Origin: Hortaea werneckii
Taxonomy: Eukaryota > Ascomycota > Dothideomycetes > Mycosphaerellales > Teratosphaeriaceae
DNA length: 64,000 bases
Direction: 5' to 3'
Assembly (NCBI GenBank): GCA_037044905.1
Contig: JBAOKB010000020.1
Span: 1,922,001-1,986,000, forward strand
Shown: in pieces, positions 54,524 through 64,000 of the stretch
Layout: every line of letters starts with the position of its first letter
Position numbering within the stretch: position 1 is the stretch's first letter
The notes under the pieces: model-generated
What the model was told of the DNA's origin: nothing
Seen by the model: the letters and a program-made list of their open reading frames with translations, nothing else
Databases searched by the model: none
Made by a program: the position numbers and the translations under genes

Positions 54524-55604
54524 ATGTCTTCAGGAGACGTCAAGGAGAAGCTGCCGTCGGTGGACGAGCTCGAGAAGGATGTAGCGAAGGCGACCAAGAA
54601 GTCGCTGCAGAGCTTGCGCGATCTGGCGGCGGGTGGTGTCGGAGGCGTCTTTGCTGTTGTGACCGGGCATCCCTTCGACCTGGTCAAGGTCCGGTTACAG
54701 ACCGCAGAAAAGGGTGTCTATTCGGGCGCAATGGATGTTGTGCGAAAGACTGTCGCAAGAGAAGGGCCTGTCAGGGTGAGCTCAATCCGTATGCCGGTTT
54801 ACTGCTCTGTGCATTGGCTAATCCTCTCCTCTAGGGACTGTATGCAGGTGTTTCTGCGCCGCTTGTCGGCGTGACTCCCATGTGTAAGTCCTTCGCGCCT
54901 GTATTCATTATCCCGATTGATTTGCTGACACTCGACTAGTCGCTGTAAGCTTCTGGGCCTACGGTCTCGGCAAACAATTGGTCGAATCATTCAGCACGGT
55001 TGAGAATGGACAATACACTGTTCCACAGGTCTGCTCAGCAGGCGCCTTCTCTGCCGTACCCATGACTTTGGTCACAGCGCCTTTCGAGCGAGTGAAGATC
55101 ATCCTGCAAATACAAGGGCAGAAACAGCTCGCCCCGGGCGAGAAACCGAAATACTCTGGAGGTCTGGACGTGGTACGCCAGCTGTACAAGGAAGGCGGCA
55201 TCCGATCGGTCTACCGCGGTTCTCTCATGACCCTCGCCCGTGACGCACCAGGCTCAGCGGCATACTTCGCGACCTACGAGACCATCAAGCGCAACCTGAC
55301 GCCCAAAGACGAGACTGGCAAGCCTGGGCAGCTAAGCTTGACTGCAGTCATGGCGGCTGGTGGTGCAGCTGGTGTCGCTATGTGGATACCGGTCTTCCCG
55401 GTTGACACGATCAAGTCACGGCTACAGTCTGCTGAGGGCAACTTGAGCATAGGCGGCACGATTAAAGAACTCTACGGCCGGGGCGGCTTCAAGGCCTTCT
55501 TCCCCGGTATTGGCCCAGCTATGGCTAGAGCTGTCCCTGCGAACGCTGCTACGTTTTTGGGTGTTGAGCTCGCACATATGGCTATGAACAAGACGTTCGG
55601 CTAG
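54524..55604 (+). CDS. Mitochondrial carnitine/acylcarnitine carrier
   Basis: Three exons: 54524-54775, 54835-54883 and 54940-55604; 321 aa. It belongs to the mitochondrial carrier family, with three repeats each carrying the Px[DE]xx[KR] motif: HPFDLVKVRLQ, APFERVKIILQ and FPVDTIKSRLQ. The second-repeat RGSLMTLARDAPGSAAYFATYE and the RDxPGSAAYF-type sequence mark the carnitine/acylcarnitine subfamily (yeast Crc1, Aspergillus acuH), which exchanges acylcarnitine for carnitine across the inner membrane to move acetyl or fatty acyl units. Exon 2 is 49 nt (GLYAGVSAPLVGVTPM). It is convergent to the rhodopsin-domain gene, and its promoter has two CCGAGG boxes. Confidence 0.93.
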
Positions 55605-55759
55605 GGTCTGCGCAGGATACATGTTGCACGCATTGTGAGTTACGAGCGTTGGAGTTCTTACTAGATGGGAGGAGCATTGTCATCTGTCCGGCCCAAGCCA
55701 CGAACGCTAGGTCAGGTTGTCAGTATACTGTTTTGTTGTACAGCAGGTGCCCAAATGGC

Positions 55760-55769
55760 TACCTAGGTA
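55760..55769. promoter_or_regulatory. TACCTAGGTA palindrome, copy 4
   Basis: Identical to the copies at 15277, 24150 and 45038; it lies between the convergent carrier and rhodopsin-domain genes, 10 nt from the stop of the latter. Confidence 0.45.
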
Positions 55770-55778
55770 TGTGCGATA

Positions 55779-57184
55779 TCATACTGCGCTATCCACATCG
55801 TGCCGTTTCTTTGGATCTGCGTTGTATTGGCTTATACTCTCAGAGGTGTTGCTTCGCATGCGACCGTGCTTGTTGAGCTGCCGAATATTGTACAACTCGT
55901 AGTCTTCGGCATTCCTGATCGCTGGCTCGCCGTCGCTTGAATCGGTTCGTAATGATCCGTCCGAATCGTGCTCGATGCTCACACCGAAACGGGGTCCTTT
56001 TGGTGCTGCTGTATCTTCCTGTAGGGCGAAGCCTTTGGTGTCGCTCGGAGCAAGACGTTCCTCGCCTTCCCGAGGTGTGGTGTTTGTTTTTGTTTGCCTA
56101 CTGTTGGAGAGGCTCGAGGTGAACCTCCGACTGAGTGACTCGCCGAGGTAACGTCTAATGAACGCCCGCAATGAAGGTGCACACGCAAAGATAATGGCTA
56201 AATGACATTCAACCAAACTCCACGTGAATAGGTCGAAGCCAACCCAGCTCGTATCGTATGTTCGATCTTGTTTGTCTGTCAGTCCAGCTCTGCCAATCAT
56301 TGAAGATATTCTGATAACGTACTAATCTTCCACAAATAGTAGGTGCGTGCAATACCCGCTCCGGCGACAATGATAGATAGCGAGAATATTATATCCAATG
56401 CGATCTTCTGCCTCCGAGGCACTTCCAGATCGAAAGATTGCAAGATGACGAATGGCAAGGCAACGACATAGACATCGGAGATGACGCTCAGCGCTCCAAC
56501 AAAGATTGTCAACACGTCGCCATGAATGCATTGGTAAGGTTCGTCGTAGCCCTGGTTATACGAAAGCCAGTAGGCGTCCAATGGACGGCAGATCAGGCAA
56601 TACGCCAGCAGGAACCCAGCCCAATAGGCAGCAGTCAGGCCGATGGCGGTCCAGATGGCGTATTTCCAGCGTCCAGTGTCTTTGACCATCCGCCGATAGA
56701 ATAGCAACACGGAACACTTGGTACAGCAGGTCGAGGTAAGGAACAGGACCTGCGCGAGCCACCCCATCAACGCCGCACCGCTGTACCATTCTCGCCTTAC
56801 ATCCCAGGTATGTCGTCCGAGACCGTACCACGACCCATCGATGCAAGCCACGACGGAGAGGCCACAGGAGAAAAGCCAGCCGGAACTGATGAGCACGTCG
56901 TCTAAACCCCATCCACCCGCTCGCTTCATCCCACGTTCATAAAGGCGCCCTGCTACCAGGATCGTCGAGACTGCGAGAAAGACGATGGCAAATTCAGGCA
57001 GCCATGCGCGGTGATTGCGCGGGTTGTCATAATTAGGATCAGGCCATGACGCTGCGACGTCTTCCGGGATTTCGTCGAAATTGCCAGGCATGATCCAGGT
57101 TTTCTCTCGCGAGGTACCTCGGTGGTCCCACCAAAAATAAGGCCAGTGAAAGGGTTTGGTTTGCAGTTGCAGAAACGAGTTCAT
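55779..57184 (-). CDS. SAT4-like rhodopsin-domain integral membrane protein
   Basis: Two exons, 57184-56323 and 56275-55779, joined in phase 1 by a 47-nt intron (GTACGT..ACAG, branch CTGAC); 452 aa. The seven-helix fungal rhodopsin/SAT4 family is shown by RLYERGMKRAGGWGLDDVLI, LGRHTWD, ALMGWLAQVLFLTSTCCTKCS, LLFYRRM, CRPLDAYW and, across the splice, ARTYYLWKI to WVGFDLFTWSLVECHLAIIF. The tail of about 120 residues is hydrophilic. It has no CFEM domain at the N-terminus. These proteins are very numerous in filamentous fungi; some behave as Pth11-like GPCRs, most are unstudied. Start is the first ATG (MNSFLQLQTKPF); MPGNFDEIPEDV at residue 32 is an alternative. Confidence 0.88.
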
Positions 57185-58701
57185 GCGGGTGTGCGCCGCT
57201 GGGGTGGGTTAAGACATGAAAGAGAGAGAGAGATCTCTCTCTTGGCAGGACTATAAGCTTGGGTCGATAAAAGTGAAGGTGCGATCTGAAACACTATATG
57301 CGTGTCAAGATGGATAGGGTAGTGAGAGGCTAGCCACAGCAGCAGCAGACAGAGACCTTCATAAAGACCACATGGTTGGACATGGTCTTGTAGGGCTCAG
57401 GGCTGACAGGAGTCTTTTTCGTCCCGCATCCTCGGCTGCACAGCACCTGGACCCGGACCTGTGGCTTGATCCATCACTGCCCTTCCCCGGGAAAAGGAAG
57501 GAAGACATGCAGGGGCTGATCTGGGATGGTCAGGAAAAAGTAAGAAGAGCGTGTTGCCGGGCTCGCTACCGATACGTGCTACCTCCCATTACGAGAGCTA
57601 TGGGCGCAGTTTTGCTGAATGATGCAATTAAGGACTATACGGTGCATGCATGCCTCCAGTCTAGCAAAAAGAGTAGCATGACATTCGTTAGGAGCACTTT
57701 ACGTCTGGCGAATCTCATGCAGCGGACACTGCAAAGGCTCTTATCCTTCGAGCATGGGGTTGTTGGGAACCGGTCGTGTTTCTTGTTGATTTGCAGAGTG
57801 ATAATCGGCCATCGAAGAGGAACGAAGCAATGTGTAGTCGGAGGTATGGTTGTTCAAATCGGGAACTATGGAGAAGGATTGTCGCGAGGCACATGCGCCG
57901 AAGTCCGTCGTGGGTAAGGCGGCTGGGGGCGGGGGCAGAAGCCTGTCTCGCTTAAATTACCCGGGTTGTCACCTGCCGATAACCTCCCTGCTGCAGGTGG
58001 TTGTTCTGTTGCGACTGGCGATCAGAAACCGGAATCGTTTGAGATTGACGCCGTTGTGTCGAGCACTCGAAATGGTTGGGAAGGATGATGATAACGAGTT
58101 TTTGAGCTTCGCAGGTCAATTCAAGGATACTAGAAAGTCGGCGGTGGCCACATCTGCTCGGTTCGCGCCATAGAACCCGCACATGTTGGGTTGCAAGGCG
58201 GCTTGTATATACCGAGGCGCAGGTAGTCTATCGGCAGACTGCTGCATTCAAACACTCTCCCGAGGTCGCATACAACGGCAATGGGCCGAAGCATGCTAGT
58301 GCGGGTTCTTTCAGCTTCTCCAGCTCCCATGTGGCGCCAACGGATCGGTTGTCAGTCGACTCTGCAGGGATCCTGGCATCCTGGGACACCACCATGCATC
58401 CATTCTCCGGGGCACGATCTTGCTTGAGTGCTATGCTGGTCTTTGTCCTCGCAAAACAGATCATCCCACCTTCTCCAAGTGCGCATTCTGCCCCCCAAGC
58501 GATGCATCCGTACGGCCGAACTACTCCTTTTGTGGCTTCCAAATTTCCAGCCGTAATGCCGTGTAAACAATGCCTATCGATAGCTTACGAGACAACACGA
58601 GCGCAACCTACGCTGGTCTCCAAAGCAATCTCCACGCAAAAGCTTGACGAATGGTGCTGTGGTGCCCTGCCGCAATGTTGATATTCTTGGGATAGTAGGA
58701 G
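57185..58701. other. Gene-free spacer
   Basis: 1.5 kb. A 181-codon ATG frame at 57372-57917 is the longest here, but its composition (rich in Arg, Leu, Cys, no motif) is not convincing. A GA/CT dinucleotide run (57219-57241) lies just upstream of the rhodopsin-domain gene. Confidence 0.55.
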
Positions 58702-59679
58702 TCAGAACCCAAGCTCATTCATCCTATCGTCGTCCTTGCCAACAGTCGAGGCCGAGGCCTTCTTGTCAACCTTCGCAAACATACTTGCGATGCCGTTCAC
58801 CCCTTTCGGTGCAAGCTTCAAGCCCTCGAACCGCGATTCAGGCAGCCTCTTGCCGGCTTTGATACTCTCCGTTACCCATTCTGCCGTCACGTAGTTCACT
58901 GCATTACCTCCTTGTCGGGCGATCTCTTTCTGTATCTTGCTGCCGGCCAAGCCACCTCCACAGCCACCCTGCGCACTTGTCTTCCCGATTATAACATGCG
59001 TGACGCTTCTTCTACCCAGCGCAATGGAGAGGTCGCCGCCATGATTGCGAACGACAAACTTCAATCGGTGGTCGGAAATGGTGGGCATAGTGGAGCCATT
59101 GATGTAGAAGCATAGGCTGCGGAAGATTTGGGGTGCGAGACTTTCTTCGGGCCCTTCTTCCTCTGCGTCCTGCTGACTGTGTTGCTGTGGCGTGGAGTCG
59201 ATTGAGTCGAGTGGCGACAGGAGATGGGAAGGAGAAGACTCGTGCGATGTCCAACTTGTCTCGCGGATACTTCCATCTTCTTTCCGTACGGGCGTCCACG
59301 GATTCACCAATTTGGTTGGCTTGTCCTCCTCAACTTTCACTCGTTTCGACGGTCTCTCGGTATCTTTGCTCACCCTTCCCATCTCAACTATACTCTTCTG
59401 CCCGTCTGATCGCAGTCCCTTAGCACCTTTGACCCATCCACCATTCTCCGTCCTGCCATCTTGACCAAAGTCTAAGCTGCCCGCTCCAACAGTGTCAGAA
59501 ACTCGCTTGCCACCACCTCGGCCGCCACTATACTGTTCGCGTAGCTTCTTGTTGCGGGAGTCTCTCCATGAAGTGCTACCACCTAGCCGATTTTCCGCTT
59601 TCTGATGCCCAGTGGCGCTTGAATTGAAGGCGTCGAAAATGTGCTTTGTAGGCTTCGCTGCTTGTGGAGCTGTAGGCAT
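58702..59679 (-). CDS. BRCT-domain protein, Rev1-like BRCT
   Basis: Single-exon 325-aa protein from the ATG at 59679. The first 180 residues are charged and disordered, with a basic NLS-like SKRVKVEEDK near 110. A single BRCT domain spans about residues 183-290: QIFRSLCFYINGSTMPTISDHRLKFVVRNHGGDLS, SVTHVIIG and the conserved Trp in VTAEWVTESIKAGKRLPE. The style (INGST, LK.VV..HGG, VTHVI) resembles the BRCT of Rev1 and of related fungal nuclear proteins, but there is no polymerase domain; at this length it is a stand-alone BRCT protein. A DNA damage or chromatin role is inferred. The gene is single-exon and ends with MNELGF. Confidence 0.85.
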   Translation of the reverse strand: MPTAPQAAKPTKHIFDAFNSSATGHQKAENRLGGSTSWRDSRNKKLREQYSGGRGGGKRVSDTVGAGSLDFGQDGRTENGGWVKGAKGLRSDGQKSIVEMGRVSKDTERPSKRVKVEEDKPTKLVNPWTPVRKEDGSIRETSWTSHESSPSHLLSPLDSIDSTPQQHSQQDAEEEGPEESLAPQIFRSLCFYINGSTMPTISDHRLKFVVRNHGGDLSIALGRRSVTHVIIGKTSAQGGCGGGLAGSKIQKEIARQGGNAVNYVTAEWVTESIKAGKRLPESRFEGLKLAPKGVNGIASMFAKVDKKASASTVGKDDDRMNELGF

Positions 59680-60447
59680 ATTGCTGAAGCCTTCGTGGGG
59701 CAGTAATGATACCTAATGAGCTGCTGAGCGCAGCAGCCTATCGTTTGTATTGCATGTTGTGTAATGAATTCTCAACTCACGGACAACATTCATTGGGAAA
59801 ACAACGGACAAACAATAATGACGCCACAGTCAATCGGCCTGCGCACAGACCTGAAGCGCGTCTCGGACGCAAGCACTTTCACTTGCATTTCATGCGTTCA
59901 ATATACTGGCACATAACATTCAACTGAAGACTGTCGTGAGAACCATTGCAGTAAAGTTGCCGCAAGACAAATCGTAGCGCTGTACGGCGTAGTATTTCGA
60001 CGGCACGACCTTATCAAGCCACGCGTGGAAGGTCTCGCAAGCAGTCCGAGCCGCATAGAAACATTTGGCATTCCTTCAAGCATCGTTCAAGATCCTGCAA
60101 CTGGCTGCATGACCATCTTAAGAGGCAGTTTATGCCTTCGCTATATAGTACCTTGTGATCATTTAGGTTGCATCGTCGCCCCCCATCCGCGCCTACCCAC
60201 ATGAAGCTAGCGATAATCTGCAGCAGAAGTGGGAAGAACTCCACGATGCGTTCACGCGCCGCCGCCGCACCTCTCCAGATTTTCCGCAAGATCGACATCG
60301 CCGTTTCGTAACCCTTTCCCCCCCCTAAAATAAGACTTACATGCGCTTCGACGGTGTCGCCATCTCCTCCCCTTTAAGACCTCTATATGTACAGCATATA
60401 TTCTGAGGTCGCACAGAGCCAGCGCATATAGAGCGCTGTGAACGCAG
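59680..60447. other. Divergent spacer BRCT / GH76
   Basis: 768 nt between divergent starts; no gene-like frame. Confidence 0.55.
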
Positions 60448-62253
60448 ATGCAGCCACCAAAATGGATGGAGATTACCTCTTCCCGCTCCCAACAGCCAAG
60501 GTCGTGGAGCAGGACTACTGTCTTCCTTAGCTGCTTCGTGGGAGCCTTCACTATCACCATGGTCCTCAAATATGATTTTGCAATCTTGTCAGCGCTGGTA
60601 AAAGCAACTGTTGCTATTACCGCCAATGCTGGCACCGCCAATCCTGAAGACAGCAACCCTTGGCGAGCGGCAGGTCCGCATCATAATACAAGTTACTGGT
60701 CTGATGAATTGAAGAATACACTGGATGTGATGCAGAGCGAGCCGTTCTGGAACGGTACATACTGGCCTGACACAATCCAATGGATCGGCGCATTTCTCAA
60801 TACACTTGTCGCCGCTTCGGAACGCTCACTTGTCTCTGCGTTGGACATCGATGGTGGTGCCTCGTCAGGCGCTCATATCCCACCTGACTCCGACCAGGCC
60901 AAAATAGCCAAGTACTACTCGGATATCCGAGCCTACTTTGACACCGAAGATGTAATACAGATATTTGACGCCGCCTACGACGACGCTCAATGGGTGGTGC
61001 TTGAGTGGCTCGAAGCTATCAGGTTCATCTACCAATACGACGACTATGCTTCCTCTGCGCAAGGTAAAGCGGATATCGCACGATTTGCGCACCGAGCTCA
61101 CATCTTCTACAATATTGTCCAGGACCAATTCGATACCTCACTCTGTGAAGGCGGAATCACATGGAACCCTACGCTGGCACCGTACAAGAATGCCATCACC
61201 AACGAGCTCTTCTTGTCGAGCTCGATCGCGATGTACCTCTACTATCCCGGAGACGACGACACAGACCCTTATCCCAGTCCCGCATACACAAACGCGACCA
61301 ACACGACATTGCCAGCCTTGCCACCCCTAGCAGCACATGACCCCGTCCTGCTAGACAATGCAATCCGAGAGTACTCCTGGTTCCGACACCGCAATTTCAC
61401 GAATGCCCAAGGCCTAGTCGTCGACGGCTTCCACGTCTCAGAAGGCCAAACGGCCTGCGACGAGCGGAACGAAATGGTCTATACTTACAACCAAGGCGTC
61501 TTACTCTCGGGCCTGCGCCAGCTCTGGGAGGCTACAGGCGATATCCAGTACCTTGTCGACGGTTATGCGTTCGTAGAGACTGTCATCAATGCGACGGGCT
61601 GGTATACCAGCCCTAGCTCGTCGTCGTCGTCGGAAGAAGAAGAAGCTGCTGGTCAGTGGGCGGGATTGGGCCGCAAGGGCGTCATGGAAGATTACTGCGA
61701 TGCCCCCGCGAACTGCTCCCAGGATAATCAGATCTTCAAGGGGATCTACTTCCATCACTTGGATTTGTTTTGCGATGCGTTGCCTACGCGTACGCCTCTC
61801 ATCGAGGGGGTTACGTTTACCGCTTCCCCTGAGCTGGCTGCTGAGCATGCCGGGAAGTGCACGGCTTATCTTCCTTGGATCAGTCATAATGCTCGTGCTG
61901 CCCTTGCTACACGCAATGATGCCGGTGTTGTAGGTGGGTGGTGGGGAGCGAGCTTTGTGGGTAAGTCACAGCAGGCTTGGCCGGCTTATGCGGTGCCGAA
62001 GCCGGAAGGTAGTGTAGATGAGAAGAATGAAGAATGGGTGTTGGGCGAGGCGCCGTGGAAATGCCAAGGTTGGCATTGCCAGGCAGGTCGGCAAGGTAGT
62101 CGTGCAGGCGGCCTGGTCTCGGGGAGCCTGATGAGAGGTCGAAGGGCAAGGAATCGTGATGTGAACGATCAGGGACGAGGGAGGACAGTAGAGACGCAAG
62201 GGAGTGGGGTGGGGGTTGTGAAGGCTGCCTACAATGTTGGTAGGATAGACTAG
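60448..62253 (+). CDS. Glycoside hydrolase family 76 protein (alpha-1,6-mannanase-like)
   Basis: Single-exon 601-aa protein. GH76 enzymes act on alpha-1,6-mannan; the yeast members Dfg5/Dcw1 are thought to link GPI proteins to the wall. Evidence: the catalytic Asp pair in AAYDDAQW (about residues 178-179), NGTYWPDTIQWIGAFLN, LCEGGITWNP, KNAITNELFLSSS, VYTYNQGVLLSGL, and the closing NQIFKGIYFHHLDLFC and NARAALATRND blocks, in family order. Many N-glycosylation sequons (NGT, NTS, NAT, NFT, NCS) fit secretion. A hydrophobic segment at residues 22-45 could be a signal anchor rather than a cleaved signal. The C-terminus is Arg/Gly-rich and hydrophilic, with no GPI signal, unlike Dfg5/Dcw1. A poly-Ser/Glu insert lies near 392-405. 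Confidence 0.92.
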   Translation: MQPPKWMEITSSRSQQPRSWSRTTVFLSCFVGAFTITMVLKYDFAILSALVKATVAITANAGTANPEDSNPWRAAGPHHNTSYWSDELKNTLDVMQSEPFWNGTYWPDTIQWIGAFLNTLVAASERSLVSALDIDGGASSGAHIPPDSDQAKIAKYYSDIRAYFDTEDVIQIFDAAYDDAQWVVLEWLEAIRFIYQYDDYASSAQGKADIARFAHRAHIFYNIVQDQFDTSLCEGGITWNPTLAPYKNAITNELFLSSSIAMYLYYPGDDDTDPYPSPAYTNATNTTLPALPPLAAHDPVLLDNAIREYSWFRHRNFTNAQGLVVDGFHVSEGQTACDERNEMVYTYNQGVLLSGLRQLWEATGDIQYLVDGYAFVETVINATGWYTSPSSSSSSEEEEAAGQWAGLGRKGVMEDYCDAPANCSQDNQIFKGIYFHHLDLFCDALPTRTPLIEGVTFTASPELAAEHAGKCTAYLPWISHNARAALATRNDAGVVGGWWGASFVGKSQQAWPAYAVPKPEGSVDEKNEEWVLGEAPWKCQGWHCQAGRQGSRAGGLVSGSLMRGRRARNRDVNDQGRGRTVETQGSGVGVVKAAYNVGRID

Positions 62254-64000
62254 CAACCTGATTGACTGAGATTCTACCGACTTGATCGACAACAGGAAGA
62301 CTGTATTGTACAGAATGGGGCAAGCTGACACCACTCCAGCCGGAAGTCGCTTTTCTCATGTCCCAGAGAAGAAGCAGCTCACTGGGCCAGAGGTCTTGGA
62401 CGCCAACGTTGCAATTAAGGTTCTGAGCCCATGGGAGCTTCATCTTCGGATGCGGCAACAACGCGTGACCAACTTCTGTTCACGAAAGACTAACCTTCCG
62501 TGTCATGACCTGCAATAGGTCTCCATGCTAGCTCGCTCTTATAGTCGCCCGTTTTCAGAAAGTCATGATACTAAAGCGGTCGATACTATATACCGCGGAG
62601 ATATGCACGAGCTGTTTCGAAAAAGGCGTTTGTAAATTCGCGTTACAACGGGAAAACGGGGAGGGATGTTATAACGGACTGTGGGAGAAAGAGGTGGCTT
62701 TCAATGCCGTCAACTGCCATTCGTCATCTCAACGATCTCCCTAATTTGTTTCTTGGATAGCGGGTTTGGGATATAGGTCTTTCAAGGCACTCGAAGGCGT
62801 AGATGGCTTGAGACGTTGCCTGGATGTGGAGATCACTCTGGGCTTTGCTAATGGTACTGTAGAGACTATTCCTTGCTTTTAATGTAGGTTTTGGGATGCA
62901 AGGATGGATTGCGACGAGGACGATGACGCGTGCATATCTTTTCAAAAGGGGGAGATGCGATGGTCTACAGTGTGTCTGGCCTACCTCATACGTAGATGCG
63001 GCCTTTGACTTCTCGCTGAAGCCAAACTCGTCCGACTCGCGTGAATCGTCGATGTAAGCTACAGAGCTCGCCGGAAAATGGCGCAGAAGCTTTGAAATAG
63101 GCGTCACAAGTAGGTGAATGACAGCTACTCTGCGTCGTCGAGCTCGCCTGAGATCTCGATACTACCCCGGAGGTTCGTCCTGAGAGCCCTGGAGGTTGCG
63201 GTCCGGTGGACCAATGCCGAATTAAGCTGCGTCATGTGGCCCATGTGCACCAGATCTCATCGACGCTTTCCCTCGGGCGGGCGCGTTCGCAATCGTGGGC
63301 TTGGGGCGTTATCGACGGAGCACGCTCGTGGGAACCTTGACGACCGGGCGCGTCGATGCGTCAGACAGTTTGAACCCTTCGGGGAGGTTGTGTTCTATGC
63401 TACTACTGTAGTCGGAACAGCAATACAGTGTAATTTATTACTAGTGCCCATCAATGGCGAATTTCTGCGGGTGCCGAGTGTTGAGGGTGCGGTGAGACGC
63501 GTAGATCACAGTCCACCCGCGGCTTTTTGTTTATTTTCTCTCCCGCGTCAACATCAATAAACAGCGTGGATGTGGGGGAGCAACCACGCCGGCCGCACGG
63601 AGCCTGCGAGGTGGCCGCTGGACGAGCATGATCGCTGGTACCTTTGGGCAGTGAAACACGTCTTGGCTCCACACAGCCTCCCGGTGGCAATTTGCGAGTG
63701 AATAGCAGCGGTGGTGTTCAATGGTACTGTGTATTAGATCCCCTCGATAGTGCGTCTCATAAGGATGGGAGGTAATTACAGTATTAGGAGCGGGCGGGAG
63801 AGACAGACAGGCGTTAGGAGCCCCCGCCGGGCTGAATGGCGGGTTGTGGATTTAGATTTTCTGGTGAGAGTTTCGGCTGTGATCTCGCCGGCGCTGCCGC
63901 AGTTTGCCGTATGAGCGAACCTTGAGGCGTATAGTGCTGTACGTAGTAGGCTAGCGAGTGGCACGTGTTCCCGCGAGTCTTACGGGTCCCACCTGTTTTA
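62254..64000. other. Gene-free right end
   Basis: 1.75 kb. Short frames only. A minus-strand frame at 62724-63107 has mildly protein-like content but opens with a non-ATG codon and matches nothing I know. The region may be the flank of a gene beyond the window. Confidence 0.5.

Noticed and set aside
57372..57917. 181-codon ATG frame in the spacer before the BRCT gene
   Set aside because: Composition is unlike the neighbouring genes, no motif or splice structure; most likely chance, though transcription was not testable.
62724..63107. 127-codon minus-strand frame at the right end
   Set aside because: It begins with GTG, has no family match I know and no supporting exon nearby.

Overview
The window is nuclear DNA of a filamentous ascomycete (Pezizomycotina; probably a Dothideomycete, but that rank is only an impression). 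Evidence: dense single-copy eukaryotic genes on both strands, GT-AG introns mostly 47-90 nt with CTAAC/CTGAC-like branch sites, orthologues of fungal housekeeping genes, fungal-only families (ArAE/FUSC transporter, SAT4-like rhodopsin-domain protein, Fus1-like SH3 protein, GH76 mannanase) and about 53% GC. I saw no tRNA, rRNA, transposon or CRISPR array.

Layout. 0.4-6.4 kb: NYN-domain protein, then a divergent two-domain ArAE/FUSC membrane protein. 6.9-10.1 kb: a ten-exon gene for a low-complexity, LEA-like repeat protein, followed by 2 kb of microsatellites and homopurine/homopyrimidine tracts. 12.1-13.6 kb: inositol phosphorylceramide synthase (AUR1). 16.1-18.5 kb: Swi5/Ace2-type zinc finger factor. 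19.7-23.3 kb: F-box protein and a transmembrane SH3 protein. 24.5-31.9 kb: Thp1/PCID2 (TREX-2), Prp3 (U4/U6 snRNP), RFT1 and PEX7. 32.0-38.8 kb: single-pass surface protein, neuronal calcium sensor NCS-1/Frq1, COG6, BolA-like protein. 39.1-46.5 kb: NIF3-like protein, a doubtful hypothetical locus, DNA polymerase epsilon subunit Dpb2, NASP/Sim3-type histone chaperone. 47.0-51.1 kb: hypothetical protein, diphthine synthase DPH5, SAGA subunit SPT3. 52.8-57.2 kb: Asn/Gly-rich secreted protein, mitochondrial acylcarnitine carrier, rhodopsin-domain protein. 58.7-62.3 kb: BRCT protein and GH76 enzyme. The last 1.7 kb holds no gene I can support.

Most genes are conserved cellular machinery: RNA processing and export (Prp3, Thp1), transcription (SPT3, Swi5-like), replication and chromatin (Dpb2, NASP), ER/Golgi and membrane lipid work (RFT1, AUR1, COG6, NCS-1), peroxisome and fatty acid metabolism (PEX7, acylcarnitine carrier), translation factor modification (DPH5). 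Several are divergent pairs on short shared promoters: Dpb2/NASP, RFT1/PEX7, BolA/NIF3, DPH5/SPT3, NCS-1/COG6. The Dpb2/NASP promoter carries MCB- and SCB-like cell-cycle boxes.

The most unusual content is (1) the repeat gene at 6.9-10.1 kb with phase-1 glycine introns and a stop-free, multiple-of-three intron that encodes an acidic/lysine insert; (2) a second gene with the same exon logic at 52.8 kb; (3) a 168-codon open frame inside the first intron of SPT3; (4) four exact copies of the palindrome TACCTAGGTA in intergenic DNA. I did not find a self-contained novel multi-gene system. Exon borders come from splice signals, reading frame and family recall, without transcript or alignment data.
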